Of a DNA stretch of 64,000 nucleotides, positions 12,351-24,182 are shown one piece after another. Position 1 is the stretch's first letter. Each line of letters begins with the position of its first letter. Source of the DNA: Leptodontidium sp. MPI-SDFR-AT-0119 (taxonomy: Eukaryota > Ascomycota > Leotiomycetes > Helotiales > Leptodontidiaceae); NCBI GenBank assembly GCA_020726505.1, contig JAHLEZ010000005.1:1116001-1180000 (forward strand), written 5' to 3'. The notes beneath the pieces were generated by a model. It ran no database searches. It was not told the origin of the DNA and worked only from the letters and a program-made list of their open reading frames with translations. Position numbers and translations under genes: made by a program.

Positions 12351-13690
12351 CGTAGACTTTTCCGATTCCAGGATCCGGGTCCTTGGTGGTGATGTGCTGT
12401 GCCCGAGGACTACCTTCTAGGCACGCTTTCCAGATTCAACCCACGCGTGACTTCCTCTTCGGCATTCCAAAATTGATCTGAAAGATTTGACTTGTAGGTA
12501 CTTTCCAACTTCCAAGTCACTTCTTCCAAATTTGACTCCTTCCGAAACAGAAAGTGTTCTCTGGCGCAACTCGCACTTTTTAATCTCTCCACTGACTGCA
12601 CTTGAGAAATTTCTTCTCTCCCCACAACACAACACAATGCAAAATTGGAAATAAATACAACACTAGAACAACAATACAGCAAAATCTAGATGACCTTCCG
12701 AGAAATGTCGTCAAAACAAGCTCTCCTGGTTGTGCAGAGACATGCAGCAGCTTCCCGAGACTATGATTCTGAACAAAACATCGAGGTCTCATCATCGCGA
12801 GGCGTTGGAAGTACACAAGAGCTTGCGTCTAGGACGCATTGGGAATGGCTCCTTTTTCGATCGATGGCCCGAAGTTTTGGCGGGTGCGGGCGCCAAGCCG
12901 ACGAGGCGACGACACAGAAAAAAATCCAGGAACCTCACCCGACCTTCATATCAACAGAACCTCATCTGGTATCTGGATAATGACTCTCCACCCACCACAT
13001 TGACAACAATTGTGTCATTTCATACGAATTCGGCGATTGTCTATATTATAGACTCACATTGAGATTGGATTTTGAGCTGGAAAATATTGCCACTGCCGAC
13101 AAAGCCGTGATACTTGGAAAAGCCGATATCATCACTTTGGTTGAATTTCGCACAGATGCTATACCAGTCGGTTTTCAGAGAACGTTTATTGCATGAGCTC
13201 CAGGAGGAGCACAACTTCATCCTGATTTATATACCGGCCTTCAATCCGATATCAGCTGCGACCTGAGTTGGGACGGATCGGCTATCAACTTCATTTTTGC
13301 TCGCGTGGAGATTTTGGGAGTGAATAGGATCGCGCTCCTATTGTCCACGGCTTAATTATCTCGTCAAATCCTCCCAGCCACCCACAATACCACGCGTAGT
13401 GCCCATTCTGAGGATTTCTTCCCTATTGTCGTTCGCGAAAGCCCCACCTACCAAACTGCTATTGTACCTCAACAACCGCAGCCGCAGCCATGGCGAGGGA
13501 ATACTTAATAAAATCTCTGCATGCGCAGCCCAAGTTCTCAACCTTTTCTCTTCAATCAAACTCAAAGAAGTTGAAGTATCATCGACAGTTTCGTACCAAC
13601 AGCATCTTTGGACAACCATCCAAGCATTCTACTTCGTTCAAGAAACCTCTTTCCAAGAACCTACCTATTCGTTCTCGACCCAATATCGAA
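12351..13690. other. Intergenic between divergent TRM9 and USP genes
   Basis: This is the promoter side of both neighbours. One frame at 12984-13188 stays open for 67 codons with protein-like composition, but it has no ATG, no clear splice partner and stops cleanly; it may be a relic. The open frames at 13399-13827 overlap the first USP exon in other frames and are not supported. Confidence 0.45.
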
Positions 13691-15230
13691 ATGGCAAAAA
13701 CAAGGTCCAAGACTTTGGGTCCAAAGAGTGTCACTTCCAGTGGTTCTCAGAAGACGACCGCTTCCTCCAAAACAGGTATGTTTGCTTCCGTTATCACCCT
13801 CAGAGCAAGATACTTACATACCTGTAGCTCCTCCCACTGGACTAGAGAAGTCTAAAATAATCGGCAAAGGCTCTCAGAAGCGTGCTAGTGAGACAACCGA
13901 GAACGATGAGGACCGCTATGCAAAGCGTCTCAGGCTTGAACAAGTCACCAGTATCAACAGCGACGCGTTGACCAACAAGCGGAAGGAGAGTTCACAGCAA
14001 AAACTCGACAACTACTTTCTCAGATACTTCACCAGATACCAGAGAGAAGGTGTAAGTACCACTCTTCTCGCATCGCCCTATGTCCTCTAAGTTGACCTTT
14101 GTAGCGTGCGAAGCTTCGGTTCGATTGGAAGCGCATGCCAGTTCAGTCTCAGAAGGGCATGAGAAACCATACTGGAGCGGTCTGCTACAGATTGAGCTGT
14201 CTTCAGGCCTTGTTCCATATTCCAGTCTTCGTCAATTGGGTCATGGATACACTCAGACCGGCCGACTGTCTGTCAGATATCAAGGCGGATTGTGTCTCTT
14301 GCTGCCTCAACGCGTTGGTCACAGAGTACTGGGCCGGAACCAATGTTCTCAAGACCCTCGAACGTTTTGATGCCATCTTGGCTAAGAGTGGGTACCTAAT
14401 CATTTCGAGTACCTGACTCGTCTCAAGATACCGACGCTGACCTTGTTCACCTACAGAGGGCTGGAGTTCCGACGTTGATAATGGACAAGCGGATCCCGAA
14501 GATCAGGTCGTTGCGCTTTTCAAATTCATCCTTGAAGAGATTCCTAGCAAGTGAGTCTAACATTATGTGTTTTCCAATTCCGTACCATTCGAAACTAACA
14601 CTACCAAGGAACTACTCCACTCTGGAATCCATAACCAGTCTCAACTACACAGACATCATTACTTGCACGGCATGCGGATACAAGTCCAAGAATCACAATC
14701 TCTCCTGTCACAATCTATGCCTTCCCATGGATGCCGAAGATTCAACTTTCATGGAATACGTTGAGCGTTCGACAAAGGACACCCTCGAAGGCTGGCGCTG
14801 CCATTCTTGCCATGAGGCGGTTGATGCTCTTCGAACCATGGAGTTCTCCCACTTCCCTGAATTTCTTACCGTTCAGCTCAAGCGATACGAGTATAAAATG
14901 AAGCTCGGCACCTACGTCAAGAACAGAGCCGACGTCCAGATCCCAAAGATCCTCGACCTCACCAAGTTCCAGTCGACTGAGAGTACTTACCTCGGTCCAG
15001 GACGTCCAGGAAAGGTCGAATACGAGCTTACTTCTGTCGTCGCTCATGCCGGACAATTGGTCGGTGGTCACTACATCTGCCACGCCGCTGGTGCCGACGG
15101 ACAATGGTACAGGTATGACGATTCTATGGTTAGCAAGAGCTCTGTTGCTATGGCCTGCAAGAATTCCGGTCCTGCCAAGAAAATTTACTCATTCACTCCA
15201 TACATCATGTACTACCAGAAGAAGCGCTAG
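13691..15230 (+). CDS. Ubiquitin carboxyl-terminal hydrolase, USP/UBP family (C19)
   Basis: Five exons (13691-13775, 13828-14051, 14105-14387, 14457-14550, 14609-15230) join in frame to 435 residues; the introns are 52-69 nt with good branch sites. The N-terminus is basic and disordered. The Cys box is 'NHTGAVCYRLSCLQALFHIP' with the nucleophile at C130. A CxxC...CxxC zinc ribbon lies at C248/C251 and C293/C296. 'FLTVQLKRYEY' is the family's beta-strand motif, and the His box is 'AHAGQLVGGHYICH' with H383, followed by 'WYRYDDSMV'. All catalytic elements are present, but the residue usually Asn five places before the Cys is His125. Such enzymes remove ubiquitin from proteins; the substrate is unknown. 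A basic N-terminus would suit nuclear or nucleolar USP36-like relatives, which is inference. Confidence 0.9.
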
Positions 15231-15698
15231 ATGGTTCTACGTGGGAAAGAGAGGTTCGAGAACGTTTCGTTGTACATAGACAGACAGACAGACATTCGGA
15301 AAAGCGTGTTGGTTTTGCTGAGAGAGAGAGAGAGGCATGGATTGTAGACACACAGGCAGGTAGCATTACGGCGTTTGCGAAGCGAAGATACCATTTGGGT
15401 TTGTAGGATTAGAAATTAGAATTTTGCTTTCATGCAGAATGAAATTGCTTCTCACTGACTTGGGTTTCGGTTTCTGATTTGAACTTCCGTGATCTGATTT
15501 TGTGATGGATATGAACTCTTGGGTTATTTCATGGGCCCAAACGGAAGGAAGATATTAACACTGAGAGGCACTTTTCGTCTCTTTCATCTATCATCTGCAT
15601 GTCCATCTGCTCTGGAACCGGGATCTTCATTCTATCTAACTTACTATCTGTATATCGAGAACTAATTTGCACATTATAACCTACACTCGCCCTATTCA
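15231..15698. other. Convergent 3' region with GA microsatellite
   Basis: Shared 3' side of the USP and dehydrogenase genes. A short GA run lies near 15320-15333. Nothing else is seen. Confidence 0.5.
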
Positions 15699-16989
15699 TC
15701 ACTGCTTCCCAGTATTAAGAGAGCTCTTCTCATCAAAAACACTCGACTCAATCAAGTCCGGATACACCAACCCACCCTGTCGTCTAACCTCATCCATAGT
15801 CTCCATAATCACCAAACTCTCCTCCCAGCCCAAACCCTCACTCTCCAACTTCCCATCCCTCAAACACCTCGCTGCCTCATCCGCCTCCCAGAACATCCCA
15901 TGTCCCCATCCATCCCTCTCCGGATCCGTAGGAATCGGACACTCCACATCCTCTACAACACCCCTCTCCCCACCAACCATCAATACCCTATAATGCGTCG
16001 GTCTATACAACGGACCAAAGACCTGGATCTCCCCCTTCGTGCCCTGGATCCTAGCCGCGGGCCCAGCAGCCGGACTCCCCTCCCCATCAGGCGTCGTCGC
16101 AACCCTCAAACTCGTCGTCGCGATCCCCACACTCTGCTCTCCAAACCTCAACAGCATATTCGTCGACTCGTCCGCTCCCGTCTTAGCATATTTCTGCACC
16201 GCAGCAAGCACGCTCGGTTTCTGCCGCTGCGAGACAGGCTGGCAGTGATACAGGATCTGGAATACCCACGTCAGGGAATAGATACCTAGATCTAGCAACG
16301 CGCCGCCCGCGAGGTCGACATTCACCATGCGATTCTCATCGGGGAAATTCAAACCCCCGTCCTCTTTCGCGCACGCTACTGACAGATCTGCAGATACCCG
16401 ATGGACGGTCCCAATTACGCCTGACGAGACCATCTCCCGGATCTTAACGCTCAGTGGGAAATATCGCGTCCATACTGCTTCCATGAGGAACAACCCTTTC
16501 TCTTTAGCTGTCGAGATGAGTTTGCGTGCTTGGTCTGCGTTGACGGTGAATGCTTTTTCGCAGAGGACGTGTTTCCCTGCGTGCAGAGCGAGCATGGTGT
16601 TCTGGAAGTGGTGCGAGTGCGGGGTTGCGATGTAGATTATGTCGATGTTGGGGTCGGATACTAATTCTGCGTAGGAGCCGTAGGCTTTTGCGGAGGAGGG
16701 GGCGTTGACTGAGCGGAGGAAGTCTGAAGCGCGGGATTGGGAGGTTGAGGATGCGGCGGCGGCGACGGTGTGGGTGATGTCTGTTACGGAGCGCGTGGAG
16801 GGGTTGGTGAGGATGTCCTTTGTGAATGCTGTGGGAGGGGTGAGTGTTAGTGAGGGAAGTGAGGAGAAGTGAAGGTTGGAGATGGCATGGGACGGGGTTG
16901 TTGTTGAGGATGTGAATGAAGGACGAACTGGTTGCGATGCCTCCTGTGGCTAGAATACCCCACTTCACTTCGAAAGGAGGTGAAGCCAT
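15699..16989 (-). CDS. Gfo/Idh/MocA-family NAD(P)-dependent dehydrogenase (D-xylose 1-dehydrogenase / dihydrodiol dehydrogenase type)
   Basis: Two exons, 16989-16929 and 16828-15699, give 396 residues; the 100-nt intron has an uncommon GTTCGT donor but restores 'GGIATTFTKDILTNP' in frame. The Rossmann half starts at 'WGILATGGIA' (residues about 10-19). 'DPNIDIIYIATPHSHH' is the nucleotide-binding edge strand, and 'KHVLCEKAFTVN' carries the conserved catalytic lysine at about K112. The C-terminal half has 'GGALLDLGIYSLTWVF', typical of the GFO_IDH_MocA C-terminal sheet. Relatives oxidise aldose sugars or trans-dihydrodiols with NADP. No signal peptide is seen, so it is probably cytosolic. The exact substrate cannot be read from sequence. 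Confidence 0.92.
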
Positions 16990-17770
16990 GATGTCGTAGT
17001 GTAGATTGCAATTGACTGATTGTTTGCCTGGGATAGTTATGCTGTACAGGAGCGACTTCAATGATATATAAAGCTGTGTTAATTGAAGCTATCCGCCAAG
17101 AGTAGAAGAGTGGAAAGGGTGAAGAAGATAAAGTGATGACACCGCCATCCAAGGACCCCGCCATGCCATGACATCAAGCTTCTCAGTCCCCATTGGAACA
17201 AGCGGCCGCCGTTCCCCTTGCCCTTGCCCTTGCCCTTGCCGTGCCCTTGCCCTTCCTTCCTTCCCCCCCTCACTGCCCAACCCAGCCCAGCCCCATTGAG
17301 CCTAAATCCTCCTTCCGGGTGGCCCGCCCGCGATCCATCTCCCCTCCCATCTTGTCAACGCATCCCACACACACACCACACCCACCCCCATCCCATCGAC
17401 TTTACGACTCAGGTAACCACAGGCACGCTCTGCCGGGTGGATCCAGCTCGAGTCTCGAGTCAGTCACTCAGTCAGTCCAGTCCAGTGTAACCATCGCCGA
17501 GTCCGAAAGCAAATCCACCCCCGACCCAGCCCGATCCAGCGTCTCGGCTTCGGTTATCAGACCCGAGCGAAGCTGTTTACTTGATTACCGTTTCAGCCAA
17601 TCCGCGCACGAGCAGGAGCGGCAGTGCCGTCGGTGTTCGTCTCGATTTGCTTCTCTCTCTGGATGGCACATTGTCGACCCCACTTATTGCCCTTCAAGCG
17701 ATTGCAATTGCAATTGAAGATCTACCGGATTACAAAATTCGTTGATAATAGCAGGACCCAGAGATTCAAT
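16990..17770. other. Divergent promoter region of the dehydrogenase and aldo-keto reductase
   Basis: This 0.78-kb stretch separates two divergent reductase genes. It contains a CCCTTG tandem array (17215-17238), CT-rich DNA to 17345 and a TCAGTCAGTC-like run near 17460. No coding frame is supported. Confidence 0.5.
17215..17238. repeat. Tandem repeat, 4 x CCCTTG
   Basis: Four perfect hexamers, then a broken copy and two more partial units to about 17254. CCCTT also resembles the C4T stress-element core (AGGGG on the opposite strand), so a regulatory role is possible but unproven. Confidence 0.8.
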
Positions 17771-19076
17771 ATGTCGAGTTCGTCGTCGTCCGCTAGCTCC
17801 GCCTTCTCGATTCCCCTATCGCCAAAGGCAAACCCGGATATCAGGATCCCGAAATTCATCTACGGCACCGCAGTAAGTGCTAATCCAATTTCAATAAACC
17901 CTTCATTTCCTATTTCCTTGGACTATCATTACTTCGTGATGATTTTCCGCTACTCGTTTGCTTCGTGATTCGAGAACTTTTGCTGATTAATGGTGATGTT
18001 TTTCAATCTGTTTAGTGGAAGAAAGAACATACTGCCGAACTGGTCTACCTAGCCATCAGAGCGGGCTTTAGAGCTTTCGATGCAGCAGCCCAACCGAAAC
18101 ATTACAATGAGAAGGGGATGGGTGAGGGGATTAGAAAGGCTATTGAGGAAGGGTTAGTGAGGAGGGAGGATTTGTTTGTTAGTTTTTCCCATTCCCTCCC
18201 CCTTTATTGAATTATTCACTTTATCTCCATGCTGGAAACCGGGTCCCTTCCATCGATGACAGTAATATACCTATCGCGAGTGTATGGACGATGAGTTGAG
18301 AAGAGGTTCTCTATTTTCCATACAGATTTCCCCCGTTTTTGCCCAAAATAGCGTACTGATTCCCACAGATCCAAACCAAATACACACCTCCCTCCGGCCA
18401 AGACCCCAACAACATGCCTTACGACAGCACCTCCTCCCTCGAAGAGCAAGTAATCAACACTCTCTCCTCCTCCCTCACAAACCTCACCTTCCCCTTCACC
18501 ATCCAAGAACCGTACATCGACTCCCTGCTCCTGCATTCGCCTCTCCCAACCGCAGACCTAACCCTCCAAGCCTGGTGCACGCTCGCCTCCTACGTACCGG
18601 CCAAGATCCGCTCGCTGGGCATATCCAACACCACGCTCCCAATCCTGCAGACGCTGCTCGCCTCCTCGCAAGCCTTCACCCCGCCCCTGCCCCTCCCGTC
18701 GTTCTGCCAGAACCGCTTCTACGGTGGGACGGGCTACGAGGTCGACCTCCGCCGCTTCTGCAGGGAGCGCGGTATCGTGTTCCAGTCTTTCTGGACGCTG
18801 AGTGGGAATCCGGCACTGTTGAAGAGTGGTGTTGTAGGGGAGGTTGCGGCCGCGCTGGAGGGATGGGTGGAGAGGGGCGAGGAGAAGGCTGTTGCGCTTT
18901 ATGGACTTGTTGTTGGTCTTGGCGGTGTAAGTGTGTTGAATGGGACGACGAATATGGGGAGGATGGTGGGGGATTTGAAAGGTCTGGACGTGTTGAGGGG
19001 GTTGGTTGAGGGGGAGTGGGAGGCGAGATGGGTGAGGTGGATGGAGGTTTTTAAAGGGGTTATTGGAGAGATTTGA
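17771..19076 (+). CDS. Aldo-keto reductase family protein
   Basis: Three exons (17771-17872, 18016-18177, 18369-19076) give 323 residues, the usual family length. 'IRIPKFIYGTAWKK' is the first strand. 'FRAFDAAAQPKHYNEKG' holds the catalytic Asp (D56) and a Tyr (Y64), with the 'QPKHY' insertion known from fungal members. 'FIQTKYTPPSG' holds the catalytic Lys (K92), and 'DSLLLHSPLP' the His (H144). 'IRSLGISNTT' and 'CQNRFYGGTGYE' follow as in the TIM barrel. These enzymes reduce aldehydes or ketones with NADPH in the cytosol. The C-terminal cofactor-binding part is Gly-rich ('NGTTNMGRMVGDL') rather than the usual 'IPGA..' form. It is divergent from the Gfo/Idh gene, so joint regulation is possible. 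Confidence 0.9.
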
Positions 19077-19762
19077 GGACTTCCTTGAATTCTTTGTTTG
19101 GTTGGTTGTCATTGGGATTTTTATGGAAGGTTTGGAGGAATTTAAAAGCCCTGATGTTCTTCTTTTCTCGCTCTCTTCCCCTTGGGTTTTGACGAGGTTT
19201 TTGGGAATGCTGAAGCATGATCACCAGTACTGCCTTTTGCTTGACGAATGATGAATGATGAATGATCAAATTGAAAATTTGAAAATTTGGGAGAATTGAA
19301 AGTAAAAAAAGTTACTGTTGAAAAACATTCTTCTTGGATCGAATTTTCAAGTTTTAACCGATATGCTCTGGGTGATCTGGCTAGCTTGGTATCAGTAAGC
19401 TCAGCTCGATCAGTATTGCCTTTCTACTGAACTACAGCACTGGCTGCGGATGTCTTTTTTTTGGAGGGGAATGAGTAACTGCTCGCTGGAGCAACACGAT
19501 GAGAGCATTGCATCAAATCATATCAATAGGACGAAAAGTGGATTTCTTCGCGAGCCCTCCTAGGAACCACGACACTGCAAGTATCGCTTCAAGGGAACCA
19601 ACTGAAATGCTGCTACAGCCGTTAGCATTCTTCTATCTAGGCTTGGGGTGGACCGTTCATCAAAAATTCCCATACTTGCATTGCTCTTATATCCTCATGT
19701 CTCATGGTCCTTTCATTTCTTGCATAAAGATCTATTCCCACTCACTCCCTGAAAAAGTGGAA
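19077..19762. other. Convergent 3' region of AKR and RAD57
   Basis: AT-rich with short repeats (three GAATGAT units near 19247-19267, AAATTTG repeats near 19270-19290). These suit 3' untranslated sequence. No gene is recognised. Confidence 0.5.
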
Positions 19763-21276
19763 CTAGAAATCATCATCATCATCTCCCTCGTCAACACCCT
19801 TCCCATTCCCCTTCTTCTTCACAGCGGCCAACCCCTCGCCCTTAATCTCAAACTCAACAGCATCCAGCACACCAGGTCCACTCGGGGCAGCATGAGGCGC
19901 GAAAACAACCTTCATCCAGCGCCTCCACTTCCTCAACACCGGCTCGCCCCTCTCATTCTCTTCATCAGCCACCAACCCAGGACCATAAACCGGTCTCTTG
20001 ATAAGTGCTATCCTGCAAGAAATCTGCGTCGTCCAGATCAATCCCAGACTAGGAGTTTTGAGACTCTTGAGAGCGAGTTGTGAAGGGTATGGATCGTCCC
20101 CCCAGCCTGTGAACCATCTTTGCTGGTGGTCGAGAGACATGGGATCGATCGTGCTCCTGAAAGCCGTATTACCAGCATCAGTACCCATCGGTATGCTAGA
20201 CATAGGGCCAATCGAGCTATCAGGAATCGCTCCACCAGGACCGCTTCGTCTCGCTAATGGACTACTCTGCGTCGAGCGTCTCAGGACCGGACTACTACCC
20301 CCCTCCCCCAGAGAACCTATCCGCAACCTGATTCGCAACCACAACAGCGATATTCTGCTTTCTTGCCAACTCTCTCAATAGCTGTCCCAATTTCACCAGT
20401 TCGGAGCTTCGCTGAGCCATATTCGCCCCGCTCGTCTGACCACTCGCCACTCCTCCCCCCGGACGCTCGAATTCAGCTCTGTAGTTCGCTGCTACGGAGT
20501 CTAGGATTATGAGTCTGATCCCGTGTCTCCTGACTGCGACTGGGACTTGGAAGCGTAGGATATGGTCCTGGGATTCGAGGTCCGGAGTTACTATACTGAT
20601 GACCGAATCGAGAGTTGGTTTGGGATCTGCAGCGAGGAGGACCGGGTGCGTGAGAAGCAATTGGGAGAGTCGGCTTGTAGGAAGTGCACTTTCCGTGGAG
20701 ATGTAGAGGACGTTACTTGAGAGGCCTCGAGGGGCGGGGAGTTGGGCTGCCAGAAGGAGGGTGAGGAGGAATTGGGTCTTGCCTGCACCGCTGTGTGTAA
20801 ATAATTAGTAAGATCTTTCTACGTTATATTATGACAGGAAATCATGGTCAACGGTAATGGTAATGTACTTACCTCTCCCCAGTCACTTCCGTGATATGTC
20901 CCGTAGGAACACCACCTCCCAGTGCTCGATCCAGATCCTCATCAAGTGTACTAACCGTCCCCCAAGAACTCACAAGAGCCTCCCCCGATCTCCTCAGCGA
21001 TGCACCTGTACCTCTCAGCGCGGTATTCCCATCCTGGTCCCCATTCCCTTCCACCTGCTCGTCCTCCTTCACGCCCAAACTCGCCTGTAACGCGTCCAGA
21101 ACCGCATTGCACAACCTCTTCACATCGAGGATGGGCAACGAGGCGCGCTTTGCAATCTCAGTACAGTCTTGCGTGAGTAGATCCGCAGTCGTCACTTGGT
21201 GCTTCTCGAGCGAGGGCAAGAGCCGTACGTATTGCTGGGTCGGGAAGCCTGGAAGGACAGCTATAAGGTCTGTCAT
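19763..21276 (-). CDS. RAD57: RecA-family recombination mediator Rad57 (Rhp57), with a frame break in a G6 run
   Basis: Exon 1 is 21276-20873; a second exon starts at 20790 after an 82-nt intron and completes the Walker A box 'GESGAGKTQ' near residues 133-141. 'LIILDSVAANYR' is Walker B, and 'NIAVVVANQVADRFSGGGG' is the L2-side strand. The C-terminal part has 'MSLDHQQRWFTGWGDDP', characteristic of fungal Rad57. With Rad55 the protein forms a heterodimer that stabilises Rad51 filaments in homologous recombination. The frame ends at a TAG (20297-20295, minus strand) just after six G, while the C-terminal part is in the next frame. Either one G is extra (giving 476 residues), or an intron at 20298-20157 (GTAGTA donor, TTTCAG acceptor, CTGAT branch) removes 142 nt and restores frame (429 residues). 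The intron needs no sequence error. Confidence 0.88.
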
Positions 21277-22822
21277 GAAGGCATTTCATTTGGTGTTCTA
21301 ATTGCGGGGGGTGCTGGAATCTTAGATGGTGGGGGAAGTTTGGGGCAGGGGAGCCTGTGCTGTCGGGGAGGGAGGGGAGGGAACGCGATTTTTAGCGTGC
21401 AGCTTAAATTGACTTTGCCTTCTAGGTTGTCACTTACTTTGGACGCCCTTCACTTTTTCTTTTCAACTTCTTTTGGTTTTTGTATTTTCTACGCGTGATT
21501 TCGCGTGTAATTGAGCTCTTGTTCTTTTGCATTTATTAGCTAGGTCTGATATTTAGTGTGCCTTGTTTTATTCCGTAATTGAAGGCTGCGAGAAGTGTCC
21601 GTGTTGACCAGCTTCTAATACGCTTTCCTATGCGAAGATCAAACGTTCTTTTGATCATCAAGCGCCGAGGAATGGCAAACCTGGGAAATCTTGCAGTCGT
21701 CTTTTGATTCTTTTTGCTGCTGAATGGTAGTGCTGAGATCATTTAACCATAAGTCTCCACGTTGCCGCTGCGATTGATTTCCCCAGTATATCTTATGTTG
21801 TCAAATCTCTGATTTCATTCCTGATTCTCGTCAAGCTCCTGTATCGGGATATTCGTTTGCCAAAGGTGCTAGTGGGCCCGTCTACAGGTGCCTTGCGGGT
21901 GGTTTATCGGATGGACTCGCCATATTTGGCTTCGTTGTCCTTGTGAAGAGATGTACTCGAAAACGGAGTTGAGAGACTCTGTTACGCTGAAGGTGTCCCC
22001 TTTGAACCGCTCTCCAGATTGAAGTCCTTCAGAGATAGCAATACGCCATACGACAATCAGCTATTGTACAGATCGCAAGTCCACCCCGTTGGTCTCGTCC
22101 GGATTATTAGCGGCTACTGTTCTTCCTTTTCTTCCTACATTCTTCTTTCAGGTCCAAGAAGAGAAGTGTAATGATGGAGCGGTCCAGTAGAATTTCTCTC
22201 GTTGTATGCAAAGTGGTTTCGTAATCCACTCGTAAGTCTACCATAATACTGACTCCTTCCCATAGACAAAAAGTCATAAATACAGATATCACCAATTCTA
22301 ACATTAGTCACCCCCACCAACTGTTGCCGAAACCGCGGCCAACATATCCCTGCAAGCTGACTTCAGCTCCTGCAGCCACACAATACAAGGCTTTTTCCCG
22401 TCCCTCCAAATCCGACATCTCACCTCACACAAACCCCAAAGCAGCCGGAGCCAAGCTTCACACCCGTCTCACCAACTCACAAGCATTGGTCGATTCGCAC
22501 TAGCTCAGGTACGCGAGATTTGCGTTTGCTTTTGTTTGTTCTTCTCGAGGGGAAGCTATATCTCTGGGCTGGGATTGGACTATTTGGTTATCTTTGCTTG
22601 AAGATGGCGTTGCCAAGTGTGCTTGATTAGGATGACTATGACTTAAGTGCTGATTTGACTTTGCCTTGTGTGTGGGCGTTTGTTGAGTCGGATTCCTGTT
22701 TTTGTCTCGATTTGTCCCATCTCAGCTTTTCGTCTAAAAATTTTGGCTTCGCGTTTCGTTTGATTTTGATGATCTGTTGATCATTCGTCCCATCTCATCT
22801 CGTCTCATCTACCAAATCAACC
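21277..22822. other. Divergent promoter region of RAD57 and the membrane-protein gene
   Basis: About 1.5 kb without a supportable gene. The last 60 bases before 22823 have repeated TCATCTCGTC-like pyrimidine-rich DNA, a probable transcription start zone for the downstream gene. No repeats of note. Confidence 0.5.
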
Positions 22823-24182
22823 ATGTTGTCCCAAGCTTCAATTCCGCTATGCCTTTTCGTTTTCGTCTCTTCAGCCTCAGCTCTCGCGGTAAACAATCTC
22901 CCAGCTGAAGCTACAGCAGCCTCAAATATCATCCTCAACCTCTCTCTCCCAAGACCCACGCCAGCACCAGATAATCATGAACTGCGTCGTCGACAAGAAG
23001 CTCAAAGAACACTACTAGTCGGTCCTGATGCAACATGTGGATATATCGGCGGTAATGCCAGTAAGTCCTCATCCATCACTTCCCCTCCTCGCCAGCTTCG
23101 AAAATTATCATAAATACCTCTATCGAACCTTGCAACTGACACCCTATCTTCGCAATCCAGCTCAACCATGGGGATGCACAGCAAGCTCCACCTGCGCCTT
23201 CGCAACACCCACCATCGGGGTCCTAGATTCCACAACGACCACAGCGCCAGGCAGTGTGCTTTGCTGCGATTCTGCGTCTGGATGTCCAACTAAACCAGGC
23301 CCGACGTCTTGTGTGGATAAACATCGATTTGATATCAAGACTGCTTGTACGGGGTCTTGTTTGGAGGATGAGAGAGTGCTGAAATGGTGTGTTGTATTCT
23401 CTTCCCTCTGTTCGTAGCCATGAACGCTTCTTTTCACTCTTCACTTTCGTATATCATTTCAAACATTCCCATGTGACGCTCTTAATTCAGTACATAATCC
23501 TCTCCAACGCATCTCCCACATCCCCTCTCATCAAGCGAAGCAAACAAAACAAATCACCACTCACTACTCAGATATACCATACAAGTCCATTCCCGCTAAC
23601 CACCTACCCTCCAACAGCACATCTGGAATCTACCTCTTCTGCAATACAATCTCCTTCCCCACCCCCTCCCTCTCAGCCTTTTTCTGTAACTACATAAGCA
23701 CCTACTCGCCCATCCTCGCACAAACGACTATCTCCGGCCAAGGCGGCCGGGAATTCACGCCTACCATCCAAGCCCTACCTTCACCTACCTCATCCTCCTC
23801 GTTGTCATCCTCTACCTCCCCATCGACTTCGGCAGGTGGCTCAGTAGAATCGGCGGGTTCAAGTCCGTCTTTATCAGCTGCTGCCTCGAATGGCGGCAAG
23901 AAGAAGAGTAATAAAGGCGCTATCATTGGTGGTGTTATCGGTGGTGTTGCTGGTCTGGCGCTGTTGATAGCAGCCGTGTTTTTTGTGCTTAGGTGGAGGA
24001 AGATGAAGAGGGAGTTGGGACCGGTTATTGGGGATGAATTTACTACGAAGGAGGATGTTGATGCGCAAGCTGCTGCTGCCGGTGATGGAAAGACGGCGAG
24101 TGCCGCTAGTGGGAGTAGTGAGGAGGTGGGGAAGGTCGAGGAGGAAAAGCCTGTTGTGGAGGGGAAGAAAGTCGTAGCTTAA
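22823..24182 (+). CDS. Secreted-type single-pass membrane protein with Cys-rich ectodomain and Ser/Thr-rich stalk
   Basis: Three exons (22823-23060, 23161-23386, 23618-24182) join in frame to 342 residues. A signal peptide covers about residues 1-20 ('LCLFVFVSSASALAV'). The ectodomain has many cysteines, including 'TQPWGCTASSTCAF', 'VLCCDSASGCPTKPGPTSC', 'TACTGSCLEDE' and 'CNTISFPTPS'. A Ser/Thr/Gly-rich stalk follows, then one transmembrane helix at about 255-279 and a charged tail that is Ala/Glu-rich. The plan (signal, Cys-rich head, mucin-like stalk, one helix, short tail) resembles fungal cell-wall sensors, though I do not see a WSC domain. The ligand is unknown. The gene is not named because the ectodomain family has no function I can assign. 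Confidence 0.85.

Noticed and set aside
18284..19009. 241-codon frame overlapping the aldo-keto reductase exon 3
   Set aside because: Out-of-frame shadow of a clear AKR exon; rich in His/Pro/Arg as expected from a shifted frame.
15699..19076. Sugar-catabolism cluster from the Gfo/Idh and AKR pair
   Set aside because: Only two divergent reductases, with general substrates and no kinase, transporter or regulator beside them; co-function is not supported.
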